A DNA stretch of 64,000 nt, from contig JAJEKV010000074.1 in assembly GCA_021234155.1 (NCBI GenBank), positions 1,018,154 through 1,082,153 on the forward strand, in the 5' to 3' direction. The notes under the pieces are model-generated. The model made no database searches and had not been told where the DNA came from. It worked only from the letters and a program-made list of their open reading frames with translations. The position numbers and the translations under genes are program-made. This DNA comes from Isoetes taiwanensis (Eukaryota; Streptophyta; Lycopodiopsida; Isoetales; Isoetaceae). Each line of letters begins with the position of its first letter. Within the stretch, counting starts at the first letter, position 1. Positions 10,236 to 22,270 of this stretch are shown here, in pieces.

Positions 10236-13200
10236 GCCTAGAATTTTTTGAACCAACTAGGGCAACTTAACACCCCAACTAAAATTTTTGAAGTTCTTGA
10301 ACCAAACCCCCACTTTTTTGTACTGTGTTGATGGCAAAAATTACAATAGTTTTCACGTAGATGGCTAGAACTAATCTTATCACATTCAAGATTAAATAAT
10401 TGTTGTTGGCATACAAAATTGGAACAGAATTTACGACATTAAAAAAAATGAAATAATAATCAAATGGACAAAGACTAGATACTCAAAAGATTAGCATGGA
10501 TATGGAGAAGATTATCATGCTTATAAATAAGTTGATATATCATCCAAAATTACAGTAACATAATCTCCTTCCATAAAATACAAAAGAAGCTCTTTGAACA
10601 CATGAAATTTAAGGTTTAGTTATCATTATTAGTTTGGGAATGTGTTGTTTGTAGCCATTAGGCATTGATTCAACCTAAACATAATAGTAAAATTATATCT
10701 TAATCATTCATTTGTCAATTCATACTATATCGAGTATTATAATCATCCATGTTTCTACTTGGTATCATTATCATCACGGCAAGTGTAGATAACCGTGCAA
10801 GTGGCCGTGGCAGTATCTTTTATGGAAAGGTTTCCCTTAAAGCTTTGTATGACTACACAACATATTGCAAATGTCTTAAAAAAATATTAAACTGGCATTG
10901 TGGCATCATAAATCACTAATACTAAAAGCATAAGGATGCATTCCAAGTTTAAGACAGAGGCAGGCCTGGACAATGGCTCTAGCTCTACTGCCATATTTGC
11001 AGATAGGAGGTTTTGTTATCACATGTATTGCTTGCTACCTATGCCAAGAAAGCCTTTATAGGCCACCTTCTGCTTATATAGGTGCATGGACGTTGGAACA
11101 ATACATTCTTGGCTATCTAAAAGATATGGGAATTATTGGTGCTTTGTCTTTGGAGGCATGGCCTAAAAGTGCTTAATATGATAAATTACTTTTATTGATT
11201 AGGGATGGCATGCGTTGGAATGGAGAAAATCATAGAAACTTGGATTCCCATATATTGTTAATTCTACTGCATAAAGATGATGAAGACAATGAAAGCTAGA
11301 AATGGAGCCCACATTTGTCATGAAACTTGCAACAAAGTCGTCAGCAAATGCCTTTAAGCGGTGGATTAAATGGACAAGGACATACAATATATCATGTTAG
11401 GAGGTGTTTCAGGTTCAGGAATTGCCTAGACTCTTGAACTAAAAGTAATAGGCCAAGATGATCTACCTTACCATTGTCAGAAACATGTGCTACCAAAATG
11501 TAGCTCAGGATCACTTTTTGAGGTGTCAACTGCTTATGCACGTGATCGCATCAGGTTATTGAACTATATCGAAGCCTCTATGGCCCTTTAATAAACAAAA
11601 AATACATGTGATGGAAATATTATTGGGCTGAATCAATTAAGAACCAGGCGAAGGAGCCATTACCTTTTTTATTTCTTTTGAAATTTGAACATGACTTTTA
11701 GCTTGTAGTCTTTTGAGTGGAGAATGTTGTGGAATATTCAAGTATCTTTAAGGAGTATATTTTGTGAAATTTATAGAATGTACTAAGTAAACATTGAGAT
11801 TTAGGATATCATTTTTGTAAATATTGATTAGATGTTTTGTTAGATTCTGAATTTTGTTCTATAGATGATGCCAAAAATCTAAGCCAGATAACACCATACA
11901 TTTTTTATTATTGCTATATAAAGCCTTAACTTAATTTATTTGTCTTTCAGATTTTCATCTATGGTCTTGAGGATAAAGGATATGTTGGGCATGGGTGTAA
12001 GAGCCATTGATCTATTGTATCTTTGAGTTAAGAATTTAAGAATAAAAAGTAGCTATTGCGTATAAAACATATTGTGGATATTTGTAGATCACCATGTCGC
12101 ATCATGGTTTGTGTATTCTTATATATGATAGATTAGGAATTTTGCATCTATACCACTGGATGCATTTCTTGGCACTCGATGCTTCAAGTGATTTCCAACT
12201 AATGTAATACGAAGGTCACATGCCTAGATTAATTTGCCTTCTATTTCAATCATGAAACCTAATATATGTCTCTAGCTATAAGCACCATATATGCATGTGC
12301 TTCTCAAGCATTTATAATAATATAGTTGCACATGATGTTTATAATTTTCTATACATCTACAATAGAATATTGCAAGCCTCTATATTACCTTGAGGCTCCT
12401 CCACGGGTCCCATATCATTGTCTTGGGAGGGACACGAGAATGTTGTATTTAAGTACACTATTTAGGCTTTATATGAATCAGAAATGCCAACCATTAATGC
12501 AAGATTACAAACTTTATCTTGCAAAAGTTTTCTACAATTTTCCATGTTGAAGAATATGAAAGATTCATATTTCAAACCAGTAGTATCGGCATCTACAAAA
12601 TGTTTCTCAAATCTTGCTCTAGACTAGACTAGCAATACTCCATTTTCAGGAGTAGACTAGCCTTTAGACTAGCTAGCCTTCTTATTCAACCACTAGATAT
12701 CCCCCACAACTATTGGGCAAATTGAGAACACAAAAATCAACACGTTCAACAATCAGAAGGTTATCCATCCTAGTTCTATTCCAGCCGAATTGTCTCGAGG
12801 ACTATTCCTGGTACATGGACCAGAATTGACCCATTTCATCCACTGCCACTTAAACCAAAACCAGTATACATGTTGATAGAAATTTTATATACAATTTATC
12901 ACCACCATTTGAGCCTTTCCTTGATTTAATGACCTCTGAGAATTTTTCAACCAATGGGCCCACTTATATGTTGTGGTGATTGTTCAAATGCTAGAGAATT
13001 TGGCAGTTTCTTCAGTAGTTGCATTCTTCAGTTTTTCTAGCATAAATATGCCTAAAAATTAGAAGTATTTATCTTTATATGATACAATATGTTGATTTGT
13101 ATTTTCAGGTTTCATTGCTCTTATCTAACATCGATGGAAGCTGACCTTATTTTGCTTAAAAATGTTGCTTGCGTTATAAAGAATCTCTTATATAAAATTT

Positions 13201-13520
13201 AGGACAAAATTATATGTTAAAATGTTCAAAAAAATAACCATTTATAAGGATCACGATGATAATAACTGATGGATTCTACTTATCTCTAACATATATAAAA
13301 ATGTTATCTTCAAAAGTGCACGTAAATGCCACATTAAATCCAGCTGGTCCTATGTAAATGTGTCAATTCATTCCATTCCACTCTCCCACAACTTGTCTAG
13401 TATTATCATTATTGCAAAGGTTTTTCCCTATTAGTGACCATATCTTGGCTCCCCTAGGCTAATCAGAAGTCATACAAGCATTCATGAGAAGCAGTGGCAG
13501 TGAATGAAAGAAAGAGAGAC
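10236..13520. other. Intergenic, nothing recognised
   Basis: About 3.3 kb of AT-rich DNA. Short open frames occur (10973-11176 +, 12326-12550 +), and the stretch 11390-11590 (+) looks exon-like in places ('LPYHCQKHVLPK', 'ARDRIRLLNYIEAS'), but stops interrupt it and I cannot assign a family. Just upstream, at 10036-10060, there is an ATGCTA microsatellite. Confidence 0.35.
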
Positions 13521-13593
13521 AAGTGGTGGGCAGGTACTACCCAGACGTTGCTACGCCCGCCAGAAAACACTTGATACCCCCTGCCCACCACTT
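13521..13593. repeat. 14-bp perfect inverted repeat near LINE 5' end
   Basis: AAGTGGTGGGCAGG at 13521-13534 is mirrored exactly by CCTGCCCACCACTT at 13580-13593, giving a strong hairpin with a 45-nt loop. It lies at the composition shift that marks the LINE start. It may be a structured 5' end of the LINE RNA or an unrelated insertion end. Confidence 0.6.
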
Positions 13594-15324
13594 AGGGGTT
13601 TTGGGACCCCCCCAAGACCCCCACACCCCCAAAAGATGCTCTGCCCGCGTTTTTGAGTCCCCAAATTGAATTCTAAGCACCCTTTCCGCAGCCAGAGACC
13701 CCTCAAACTTTGAAAGTCATGGCCACAGAAGATGGGACAGCCTGGGAAACCCAAGGCGAGGGGTCGCCGCACAAATGGTCCCGATCAGCCATCATGGATA
13801 GGGGAGAGTCATCCTCCATGAAGAAGGAGGCTCGGGCTAAGGCTAAGGCCCCCTCGGGAAGGGATTGATTGCTCGGACCACATAGGAACTCCTGCCTCGG
13901 CAGAGAATTGGAGCCATGTCAAAGCGAGAGTGGAGGCTAACAATGCTCGTATTGAGGCTAACAAAGGTGCACCGGCCGGCATGACAAGCATGGGCGATGG
14001 AGTCCTCGGCATCCCATGTGCTCAAAAGGCAAATGGTGGTCGAGAAGAACCGCATCACAGGTCCGAGACCCGCACGCTGCATGTGGAAGATGGCCTTGGT
14101 CTGGCACACTTTGAGCGGCAACAAAGCCGTGGGAGGTCACTGACATGCGGACCCTCGCCTAGACTCGTGTTCATCACCGACACCATGACACAGAGAGGGA
14201 GCTGCAATGAATGAGAGACAATGGTCACGGTGCAGGGCCTCGGCCGAGGTGGAGGCAGCCCACCACCATGGCATCTGGGAAGCGCAGGTACGCCTTGCGC
14301 GGCAGCCGCATTACGCCTTCGGATCTTCGTGAGTAAGATTGAACAAAGAAACCCGCCCCCGACGCAGGTGTCGGGGCTCGAAAGCACACTTCGCCACTCG
14401 GGAGCTTGAGCTCCGTGGGTTGCGCAACCATCCATAGACGAGCCGGGTCTCCCCGCCGAGGTTCATAGTCACCGCAAAGGTCGCGGGCGGAGATGGCTGG
14501 CAAAGAAGAAGCCCCGCAAGAGCCGCGGCTCCGACTTCAGGCGAGAATGCGGCTCAGACCGCTACCCCGCTACAGCCTCCACGCCGCGCAGCCCCACCCC
14601 GCATTGCCGCCTGCACTCCGGCCACTCCACGCCATCCCAACCACCACCACCCCCCCCCAAAGGACCCGCCCTCGCCCACCTTTGACCCGCAGGCCGCAGA
14701 ACTCCAGGAGCGCAGGCGGAGAGGCCACAATCTGGTAGTTCGAGGCATGCCAGAACAGCAGGGGGAGAGTCTCGCCCACAACATCCGAACACACATTCTC
14801 GATCGGATGACATTCCCGGGGCCAGTTCACATTTCTCGAGCAGCCCGTCATGGGGCTCAGCGCCCGCCGCGGACCGCATTGTCATATTCACGGTTGCGGA
14901 TGCACAGGTGCGTGATGCCATATTGCGCCAGGGCAGGCCGGTTTGAAAGGGACATCCACATGCGTGGGCCCGGGACCTCACACCGATGCAACGGGAGAGC
15001 CTGTGAGCGGGAAGGCTTGTCGGTCGGAGGCATTAAGCCACCGGGGGATGCATGCGGGTTGATTGGAGGCGGGATGCACATTTTTTAACTTGACCTACTC
15101 TTGCCCGGACCCCAGACTAGCCTTGTTGCCGTGGCCACCTACGCTTCTCCTACTCTGACCCCCTTCTCCACTCCTACTCCCCGCTCCCTCCCGCGACCCA
15201 TGCCCTCTGACCACATCTTGCCTCGCTCCATCTACTTCTCCCTTTCGGCCTCGCTTCCCGAGTCCTCCCCTGCATTTCGGGCTGCGCGCCATCCCGTGAC
15301 AAATAGGAATTGTGCCTCCAGGGT

Positions 15325-16090
15325 GGTCTCATGGAATTGTCGAGGCTTCCCTTGGCGGGGGGGGGACGATCTGAGCCGTGGCAGCCGATATGGATCTCAT
15401 CTTTCTCATGGAGCGTGGGGACATCTTTGGGCACAAGCTACCGATCCGTCGGGGTTACCAACATTTCTGGGTCTTCAATAATTGCATTGGACGAGGGGGT
15501 CATGGTGGAGTGGCTTGCTACTACCGGACAAATTTTTGGCACATTCTCCTACCCTCCGTAAGACGGTATTTACACAACCGGTACTTGTGGGTTCGTGTGC
15601 ATAATGCTAGTGGCAACCCTCTTTTTCTCGTCACCGTTATTTCCCTCACGCAGAGAGCACCTTCTATCGCAGCCACCCCGATGCGGATAGGATGGACCCT
15701 TATGTCGATCTATATGATGACATACAGCAGCACCAGCAGTTGGGTAGGGTCGTCCTTCTTGGAGACTTCAATGCACGGACAGGAGTAGAGCAGCCCATGC
15801 GACTTGACCCCCTTGCTGACGATGTCCTGCAGCTATGCCCCGCAGAAGCAACCTGGCCGCGAGGATCGGATGACGCCTGTGTCACTCGCTTTGCATACGA
15901 TTACTCTGCTATGTGCTATTTTTGACTTGGTAATTTGCAATGGCGTGTCACAGTGGCCCGATTCTTGCAAGTGCACATGCAGACAGGACAATCAGGGGGG
16001 AGGGTCTAGTGTGGTAGACTATATGCTTGTAGTTGCGCAAGATATGCATCTCGTCTCGTCAAGCTTCCGGTGGGCACATGACATAGGATG
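15325..16090 (+). pseudogene. LINE endonuclease domain, frameshifted
   Basis: The endonuclease starts with RVVSWNCRGFPWRGG and continues after a frame change as ADMDLIFLMERG. It then has DPYVDLYDDIQQ and the metal-binding motif GDFNARTG near 15765, then ICNGVSQWPDS and SSVVDYMLV. These are consecutive blocks of the EEP-type nuclease that nicks target DNA in LINE retrotransposition. At least three frame changes separate the blocks, so it is a relic. Confidence 0.8.
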
Positions 16091-17019
16091 AGGAGGTCGA
16101 CTCGCATCACCTCCCACTTTATTTGGACTTGGTTTGGCAAGCCGCCAGAACCCCACTATGCCACCCCTGCGCCGCCCTCGGTTGAGACTAGATTATGAGC
16201 GTGCAGGGACTACGCCGAGATGCTCATGGACGCCCCCCCGCACTTCGCGGACCTCCACACTAGAGCAAAGAAAGGCACCAGCCGACTTCGCTATTACGGA
16301 TGCAAGCAGACAGTGCTTTGGCGCACCCCCTCCCCGCCCCCCGCCGCCGGGGTTAGCAACATTCCCGCCAGAACCGATGGTTTGATGCGGAGTGTAAAGA
16401 ACGCAAGCGGCAGCTCCGGCCACATTCGATCCAGTACCCGCTTGCATGTGCCACCACACCGAAGGAGACAAAGGCGCATACCTTGCCAAGCATCGGGGGA
16501 GATGTTCTACCGGCTGACACTCATCCTCGAACCTTTTGGCGCAGAGTGCTTCAAGACCAGCCCCAGCCTACGGGGACATCACACCCGTGCAAAGGGGAAT
16601 GCGACTTGAAGCAGCTCTATGACCCGCCCAGGACGCCAGACGCCCATACTCCCACAGATGGCCCCCATTGGTTCTCGTGGAGGAGGATGTTGAGGAGGGC
16701 CTGCAACGGCCGGCCAATGGGAAGGCAAACACCTTGATGGTATGCAGGCCGAAGTTACTCAAATGGGCGTGGCGTTCCCGCCAGGCCGGTCCTCACTACC
16801 CCGCTCAACAGAGCATTGCGTGAAGGTCTCCCGACAATGGACCACAAGCGTGGTTGTTCCCATTCACAAGGCTGGGCGACCCACACCGGCCCCGCCAATT
16901 AATGGGACGATCATGGTCACCAAGATTTGCCAAACCGCTATCGGCATTCTCGAAAGCAAAGCAGCTTGACCACCGGGCGAGGCAAAGATGATGTGCGAGC
17001 CCTCACACAGTAGGCTTTT

Positions 17020-17560
17020 AGACCCCGCCACTCAATGATTGACCATATCTTTACACCGCGGGCACCGATTGAAGATAGCCTAATCATCGGCAGGACTTGT
17101 ATTGTCGCTTTGTGGACTTTGGCGAAGGCTTTTGATATGGTTCCCGGAAAAGCTGTGGGCTAGATCAAGCGTCAACCGGGGCTCCCGCCCCCGTGCGTAA
17201 TGCCATATACAGTTGTATGACAGTTGTTTTGGCGAATGCAGCCGACGGGCCAAGCATTCACCAAGAGTATCGGGTCCCAAGCAGGTTGCCCCCTCTCGCC
17301 AACACTTTTTGGCCTCTACATTGATCGGGCTAGAGCCCCGGCTTACCGAAGCATGGGGATGGCATACGCCTTTTGCACCAGTCATCCGCCAAATCTATCT
17401 ATGCGGACGATGTTGGCCTCACCGGCCCACACCCCAACAAATTATGCAGCCTCACCCGATGCCCTAGACACATTTTGTCGCTACCGACATGCGCTGCGGA
17501 ATCTAGCCAAGACCGTGGTGGTTCTCATATCCTCTTCACGCCACCCCATGCCTCCCCGTG
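17020..17560 (+). pseudogene. LINE reverse transcriptase domain, frameshifted
   Basis: Recognisable blocks in order: FRPRHSMIDHIFTP and LAKAFDMVPGK (RT fingers/palm), AGCPLSPTLFGLYIDR (RT motif 4-5 region), and YADDVGLTG at about 17400 (the catalytic YADD box). They lie in different frames with stops between them. The downstream sequence to 18.6 kb should hold the thumb and C-terminal parts but is too broken to assign. Confidence 0.8.
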
Positions 17561-18646
17561 ACTCACATATCGGGGCAGCCTGTGGACGCCACGCCCACCT
17601 ACAAGTATCTAGGGTGGAGTTCCCTCCTCGCCTCCTCCGAGGCGCCTATCCGCTTATGGGTGACAACAGTCGGAAAGCTTTATGCCATGCGTAACAACAA
17701 ATACCAGTGCGTAGCTCTATGATTGGGGCCATCAATCACATTTGTTCCGCACCGGTCGAAGGCCCTTTCCAGACGGGTCGAGGTTTGGGGCCCGATCGCC
17801 TCTTTGGCAACATGGAATGACTTGGAGCAAAAGCGTAAGGCATTTTTGGCACGCACTTGGGTGAAAACCTTCGCCCCTATCGATTCGCCGCAGAAATCGG
17901 ATACTTGCCGCTTCACTGGCAGCCCTTGATAGACACATCGCCTATTTTCGTAAGGTGGTTACTATGGGTGATGCTCGGCTCCCCGACCGGGCTTACACCG
18001 CGGACAATGAGTCCGCGAACGGCTTAGGGCCCTCGGCGGAGGGGTAAGAGAGATCGGGGTTCGCCAGATGGAACGCAGACCACGATGCGCAAGGTGTGGA
18101 CACAGCCGTCGATCATGACAAACGCGGGAGTACCTAGACGCTTTTGTTTCTTGGCAAGCTCGGGACCCCGACGCCTAGAGCAGTCAAAACGGCTCATTAC
18201 AAGGAGCACATCAACCCCGGTTTAGCCCGGGCCCACATGCCTCACCGCATTCCCAAATGCCCTCGAAAGCCGCACTCATTGCCTCCATTCGCGACAGTGC
18301 CCACCATCTTCGCGATCGAGACGGGCAGGGATTGGGAGCCCCGCCAGACAGCTGTCGCAAGGCCGCCAAACGAAAGTGCCATTGAGGATGAGTCTCACAC
18401 TTTCTAGAGTTGCCCAACAAGCTTCAATGATCCGGGCCGATATGCCCCTTAGTGCGACCGACTTGCCCCTTACATTTGCCGATGAACACACCGCCAAGAC
18501 GCGCCCCTCGGGTCGCATATCTCGTGAGGTACCGATCTCGCGAGGTCACCTTTGCCCCCCTGCCGCTTTCGCCGACAGGGGCATCGCGGGTGAGGTGCAT
18601 GATTGTACATATTTGGGTGTTTCTGCATTTCGTATGTTAGTTTGTC

Positions 18647-18807
18647 AGCAGGCTGATTGCTGCCACGGTTTTTCCCTCGAAAACCCTTCGTGGTGGGGGT
18701 TTTTTAATCCGGGCAGTAATCCGCTTGCTGCGTTTTTGTATTGGGTCCCATAGGCCGATTGGTCTCCGTGGACGATAAAAGTACCTTCCTTCCTTCCTTC
18801 CTTCCTT
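18647..18807 (+). repeat. LINE 3' UTR with hairpin and TTCC tail
   Basis: The segment holds the phrase GGTTTTTCCCTCGAAAACCC and a GGGGGTTTTTTAATCC block. It then has GGGTCCCATAGGCC, the terminus TCCGTGGACGATAAAAGTA and a TTCC microsatellite. Closely related copies occur at 18808-18926 (+), 48683-48850 (minus), 49645-49820 (minus), 52755-52985 (minus, partial) and 59423-59499 (+). Such a conserved structured end is what a LINE reverse transcriptase recognises. Confidence 0.75.
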
Positions 18808-18926
18808 AAAAAACTTTTGAGGTAGGGGTTTTTTAATCCTAATAGTAATGGTTGCACTAGGCCATTGTATGGGTCCCATGGTCTCTTGGTGTACGTGGAC
18901 GTTAAAAAGTCTATTCTATTCTTTTG
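18808..18926 (+). mobile_element. Second truncated LINE tail in tandem
   Basis: Directly after the first tail the motif series repeats: GAGGTAGGGGTTTTTTAATC, GGGTCCCATGGTCTCTTGGT, GTGGACGTTAAAAAGT, now with a TCTAT/TTCTA tail. It is either a separate truncated insertion into the end of the first LINE or a product of template jumping. Confidence 0.65.
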
Positions 18927-20267
18927 ATTTAGGTGTGATGTTGGGAATCCCATTCTTATTTGCAGCCTTGACCTTACAAATTTGAAACAAGTTAGTGCAT
19001 TTTAGCTTTGATCTTACATACTATAAATAATTTATGCTCCCTTCCCATTTCTGCATTTTCTATTCTCACATTGCGTTTCTTGGTTTGTGTTCGTGTTATT
19101 TTCGAATGCAAACTACGAAATGCAATGTGACAACGCAAAACAAAAAAATGAAAAACTTTTTTTTGTTTTGGTGTGTTATGGGAAATGTTATTTTTTTGTT
19201 TAAATAAAAATAAGAATTCAAAAAATGTTGGCAAGTTCATGAATAAAATATAAACCATTAAATATAGCACAAATCTGATAACACACCAAAACAAAAAGTT
19301 TCAATTTTTATTTCCGATACAAAACATGGCCACGATAACCTCATCTCTTCAATATTTTCATAAAATCTTACTGCATTACAATGATATAGGGAGTATAATT
19401 TGCTGCTGTGCAAATCATATTTTAATCACGTGTGAAACCCTACCAAATCTGCCCAGGAATTTGCTGTTTTGACCCAGAAAACTTAGGCAAATATGAGCAT
19501 ATCATATAGAGAGAGCTTTCCAATGCAATAAAAAACATACAAAAAGAAGTCCGGATTCAAAAGTTATAATAAAAGGCATTTTACCATCAAATCTGCACTT
19601 TGCAAAAAGATATCCGGATTGAAAAGTACAAAAAGCAAGGTACCTATCTTGATAGATCTAGATCAAATTACAGCCAATGAAAAGCTCTCTACATAGGCTT
19701 TCCAACAAGCCCAAGGTCATCTGAATTTGACCTATGTAGCTCAAATTATGAGCGTCGGAACAATTTTGACATTCTCTCTCTAGCGCTTCTTTTCTTTATC
19801 TATTTCTAGTGACTTAGATATTATATACAATGGTTGGTTAAAAAAGAACCTCTCATAACAATCTTATTTTTTATTAAAACCTTTCTTACCCAACCAAAAA
19901 TTCTTAAAAAGCATTTGCAAACGTAATCGTAGATTACCTTTTTTTTCGTCAGAGTGCTCATTGCTGGAACTAACCTGTTTCATATGTTTAGCAGTGGTGA
20001 TGTTGGATGACTTTTTGTAAAAAAAATAAAATAAATTTTTTTAGGGCGTGTAAGAAAACTCACGGACGTTTTTTAACAAGGGTTTTTATCTTTTTTCTTT
20101 CGCGCTAGCCACGTCACCGCGACCTCCACCCGCCATAGCCACCGGAGTAGCTAACCCTGCCATAGTTGTGCATCCCTCTTTGCTCCCGCCATAACCACCC
20201 TTGCCTACTTGCCTGATGGCCTCTTCCCGCTTGCTAGTACCCTACCTTGACCCGATATGGCTCGCAC
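18927..20267. other. Intergenic, nothing recognised
   Basis: AT-rich DNA without a recognisable gene. From about 20100 to 20267 the sequence becomes GC-richer and cytosine-rich (CCACCCGCCATAGCC...). It may belong to the same unit as the GC-rich ORF at 24.66-25.53 kb, now separated by the 4.4-kb insertion. Confidence 0.4.
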
Positions 20268-20635
20268 TAAGGGCCATTTCACACTGAGGGGTTAAACTCC
20301 GTTAGGTTAGAAATTGTTAGCTATCTGTGGTTCACACTTTGTGCCATTAAGACATGCCGTTAAGTTAGGAGGGGGTTAATATATAACGGTTCGCTTAAGT
20401 TAATTAACGGTCATTTAGTCGTCCTTCATAATTGCCATTTTGTTAGGTTAAGATTTAACACCGTTAACGGACGAAAATTCTCGCTCAAAGTTAATCCCCT
20501 CCGAAGCACCCCTTAAGCCCAAGTTCACGGATGATCGGTTATAAGAATCGCTTCTTCTCGATCCCAAATTTACACCGTGTGGTTCTAGTTTGGAGCTTTT
20601 GAAGCTTGCATTCGATTTTCCAAAGTGCAAACAAC

Positions 20636-21660
20636 TTTTTTTTTTTTTTTTGAAGAACTGTGTCGCAATATATTAAAAGAATGGTAATGTTACAAAGCAA
20701 GTGAGGAGGAAGGAGAACCGCCCCAAAGAGACAAGGATACCTCGACACTCCACAACAACTACAACTCTATCACTGCATACAAACCTACCATCACCATCTA
20801 CCACACCCAAGAAGTCCCGCCAAATGGAAAACTTCCGCCTACTAATCCCGAACACCAAAAAGCTTTGAAATAGCTTGTACCGAAGTCGAGGAATCGAGAG
20901 AGGTCGCAGTCAATCCCCGAAGATCCACAACCGCCGCCTAAATCAACCACACCAACCAAGCCACACACAGATGTAAGGCTTGTCAGCCGACGAGCGCCAA
21001 GCACCGTGATATACATGAAGCAAAGAATTGTTGGCTATTCAATCACACCAAAAGAGTCCCGACCCAATCCCCCTGTGCAACCCGCAAGTGAGGGCATAAA
21101 ACCGCATAATGCTCCACGCCTCAATGATGAAGGCCACAACAAGGGCAAAGAGGGCTCACACCCGCCTAAACCGACTCACAAGGACATTCACCTCGATACA
21201 CAAATGCACCACCGCCACGTAAGCACCAACCTTTTGGTGGGGAAGAGAGCTCCATGTCCACGCCCAAACCGAAGCCATCGAGAACCCGTAAGCCGCAGAC
21301 CACTTGCCCGGGCGAGTGTCATGAATAGCCAACACCCGGTAACAAGACCGCACAAAACAAGAAGATACAACATCCGATGAACCTTCCAAACCTCGCACCA
21401 CCACATCACCCCGAGGGACTATAGGTATGTGTAGCGAATACTCCCCGCCACTTGTTCCCGTGATAGCTCCCACACGCCCTTCAGCGGTAGCGAAGCTCGA
21501 AGAACTCCCACGGCTAGCCGACCATCCCAATACCAATCCTCCAAGGTGAGCACAAAGCTCGCCTCCCAACGGCCTCCTCATCCGAAAGCATGCACAAGTG
21601 GCGCCAAAGGCAAGCAGGGGGTAGAGGAACCCACAAGAAAGGAGAAGAGTGGTGATAAGC
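20636..21660 (-). mobile_element. Poly(A)-ended retroelement fragment nested in the Harbinger-like element
   Basis: A T run (20636-20651) is the reverse complement of a poly(A) tail. To its right lies about 1 kb of GC-richer DNA whose minus strand has long partly open frames (21156-21662 and 20673-21016). The base composition differs sharply from the flanks. I recognise no endonuclease or RT motif, so this could be a LINE 3' region, a SINE-like element or a retrocopied transcript. The right edge is estimated from composition. Confidence 0.5.
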
Positions 21661-21872
21661 AATCGTTTCTATGCATCTCAAAGATTGTTTTCTGAATTAT
21701 TTTCAGTAGGTTTTGAAGTATCATTTCATATCTTCTGTTGTCTACCATTTTGTATCAAATATTTTTTTCTGGATTGTTTTCATCAGTAGGGTTTTATCTA
21801 CTTCCTTTTTGTCCACCATTTAAATCTATATTTCATTCACATTGCTCACATTGCAGTATTTTCATTTATCTT

Positions 21873-22270
21873 CAGCTATAATTATTGGAGTGGCTATCTC
21901 TGATCTTCTCCAGCAGCATGGTATGCTTTGCAAATCTTGTGGCAGACTGCTGTATAGTCAGGTGGTAGCAGGTAGAAGCCATTTAAATACATATATTTGC
22001 AGCCCAAGCTCAGATCTAAGACCTAGACCAGAATTTAAATTTGTTTCAGTGAAATATAGCAGTAAATCCTATCTTATTCCAGCACATGGGATGCCGATCT
22101 TATAAGCCATGCATGTTACAATTATTCAGCTATGGGGTAGCTATCCCTGATCTTTTCCAGCAACATTGTATGCTCTGCAAAGATTGTGGCTATGCTGCAT
22201 GGTCTGGTGGTAGCAAGTAGAAACGATTTAACTATATTTATCTGCAATCTAAACTTCAGATCTAAGGCCT
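21873..22270. repeat. Diverged tandem duplication (254-bp offset)
   Basis: A 150-bp segment beginning CAGCTATAATTATTGG at 21873 is repeated in diverged form from 22127 (CAGCTATGGGGTAGCTAT). The shared internal phrases include CTCCAGCAGCATGGTATGCT versus TTCCAGCAACATTGTATGCT, and both end in CAGATCTAAG. It lies inside the Harbinger-like element. Confidence 0.65.

Larger units (their letters stand above)
13521..18807 (+). mobile_element. GC-rich degenerate LINE (non-LTR retrotransposon)
   Basis: A 5.3-kb element, distinctly richer in G+C and CpG than everything around it. Order on the plus strand: GC-rich leader; an ORF1-like segment at 14.75-15.08 kb ending in the 'LTPMQRESL...WRRDAHF' pattern of LINE ORF1/chaperone-like domains; an apurinic-type endonuclease from about 15325; reverse transcriptase around 17.0-17.45 kb; and a 3' UTR ending GTGGACGATAAAAGTA plus four to five TTCC repeats. 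The frame changes many times and contains stops, so no protein could be made. The same 3' UTR and the SWNCRGFPW endonuclease start recur in the minus-strand LINE at 49.6-55.2 kb, so both belong to one family. The left boundary is set by the inverted repeat at 13521-13593 and by the change of base composition; it is approximate. Confidence 0.8.

Noticed and set aside
21156-21662. 168-codon minus-strand frame
   Set aside because: It lies in a GC-rich retroelement fragment, starts without a convincing context and shows no domain; treated as part of the nested fragment.
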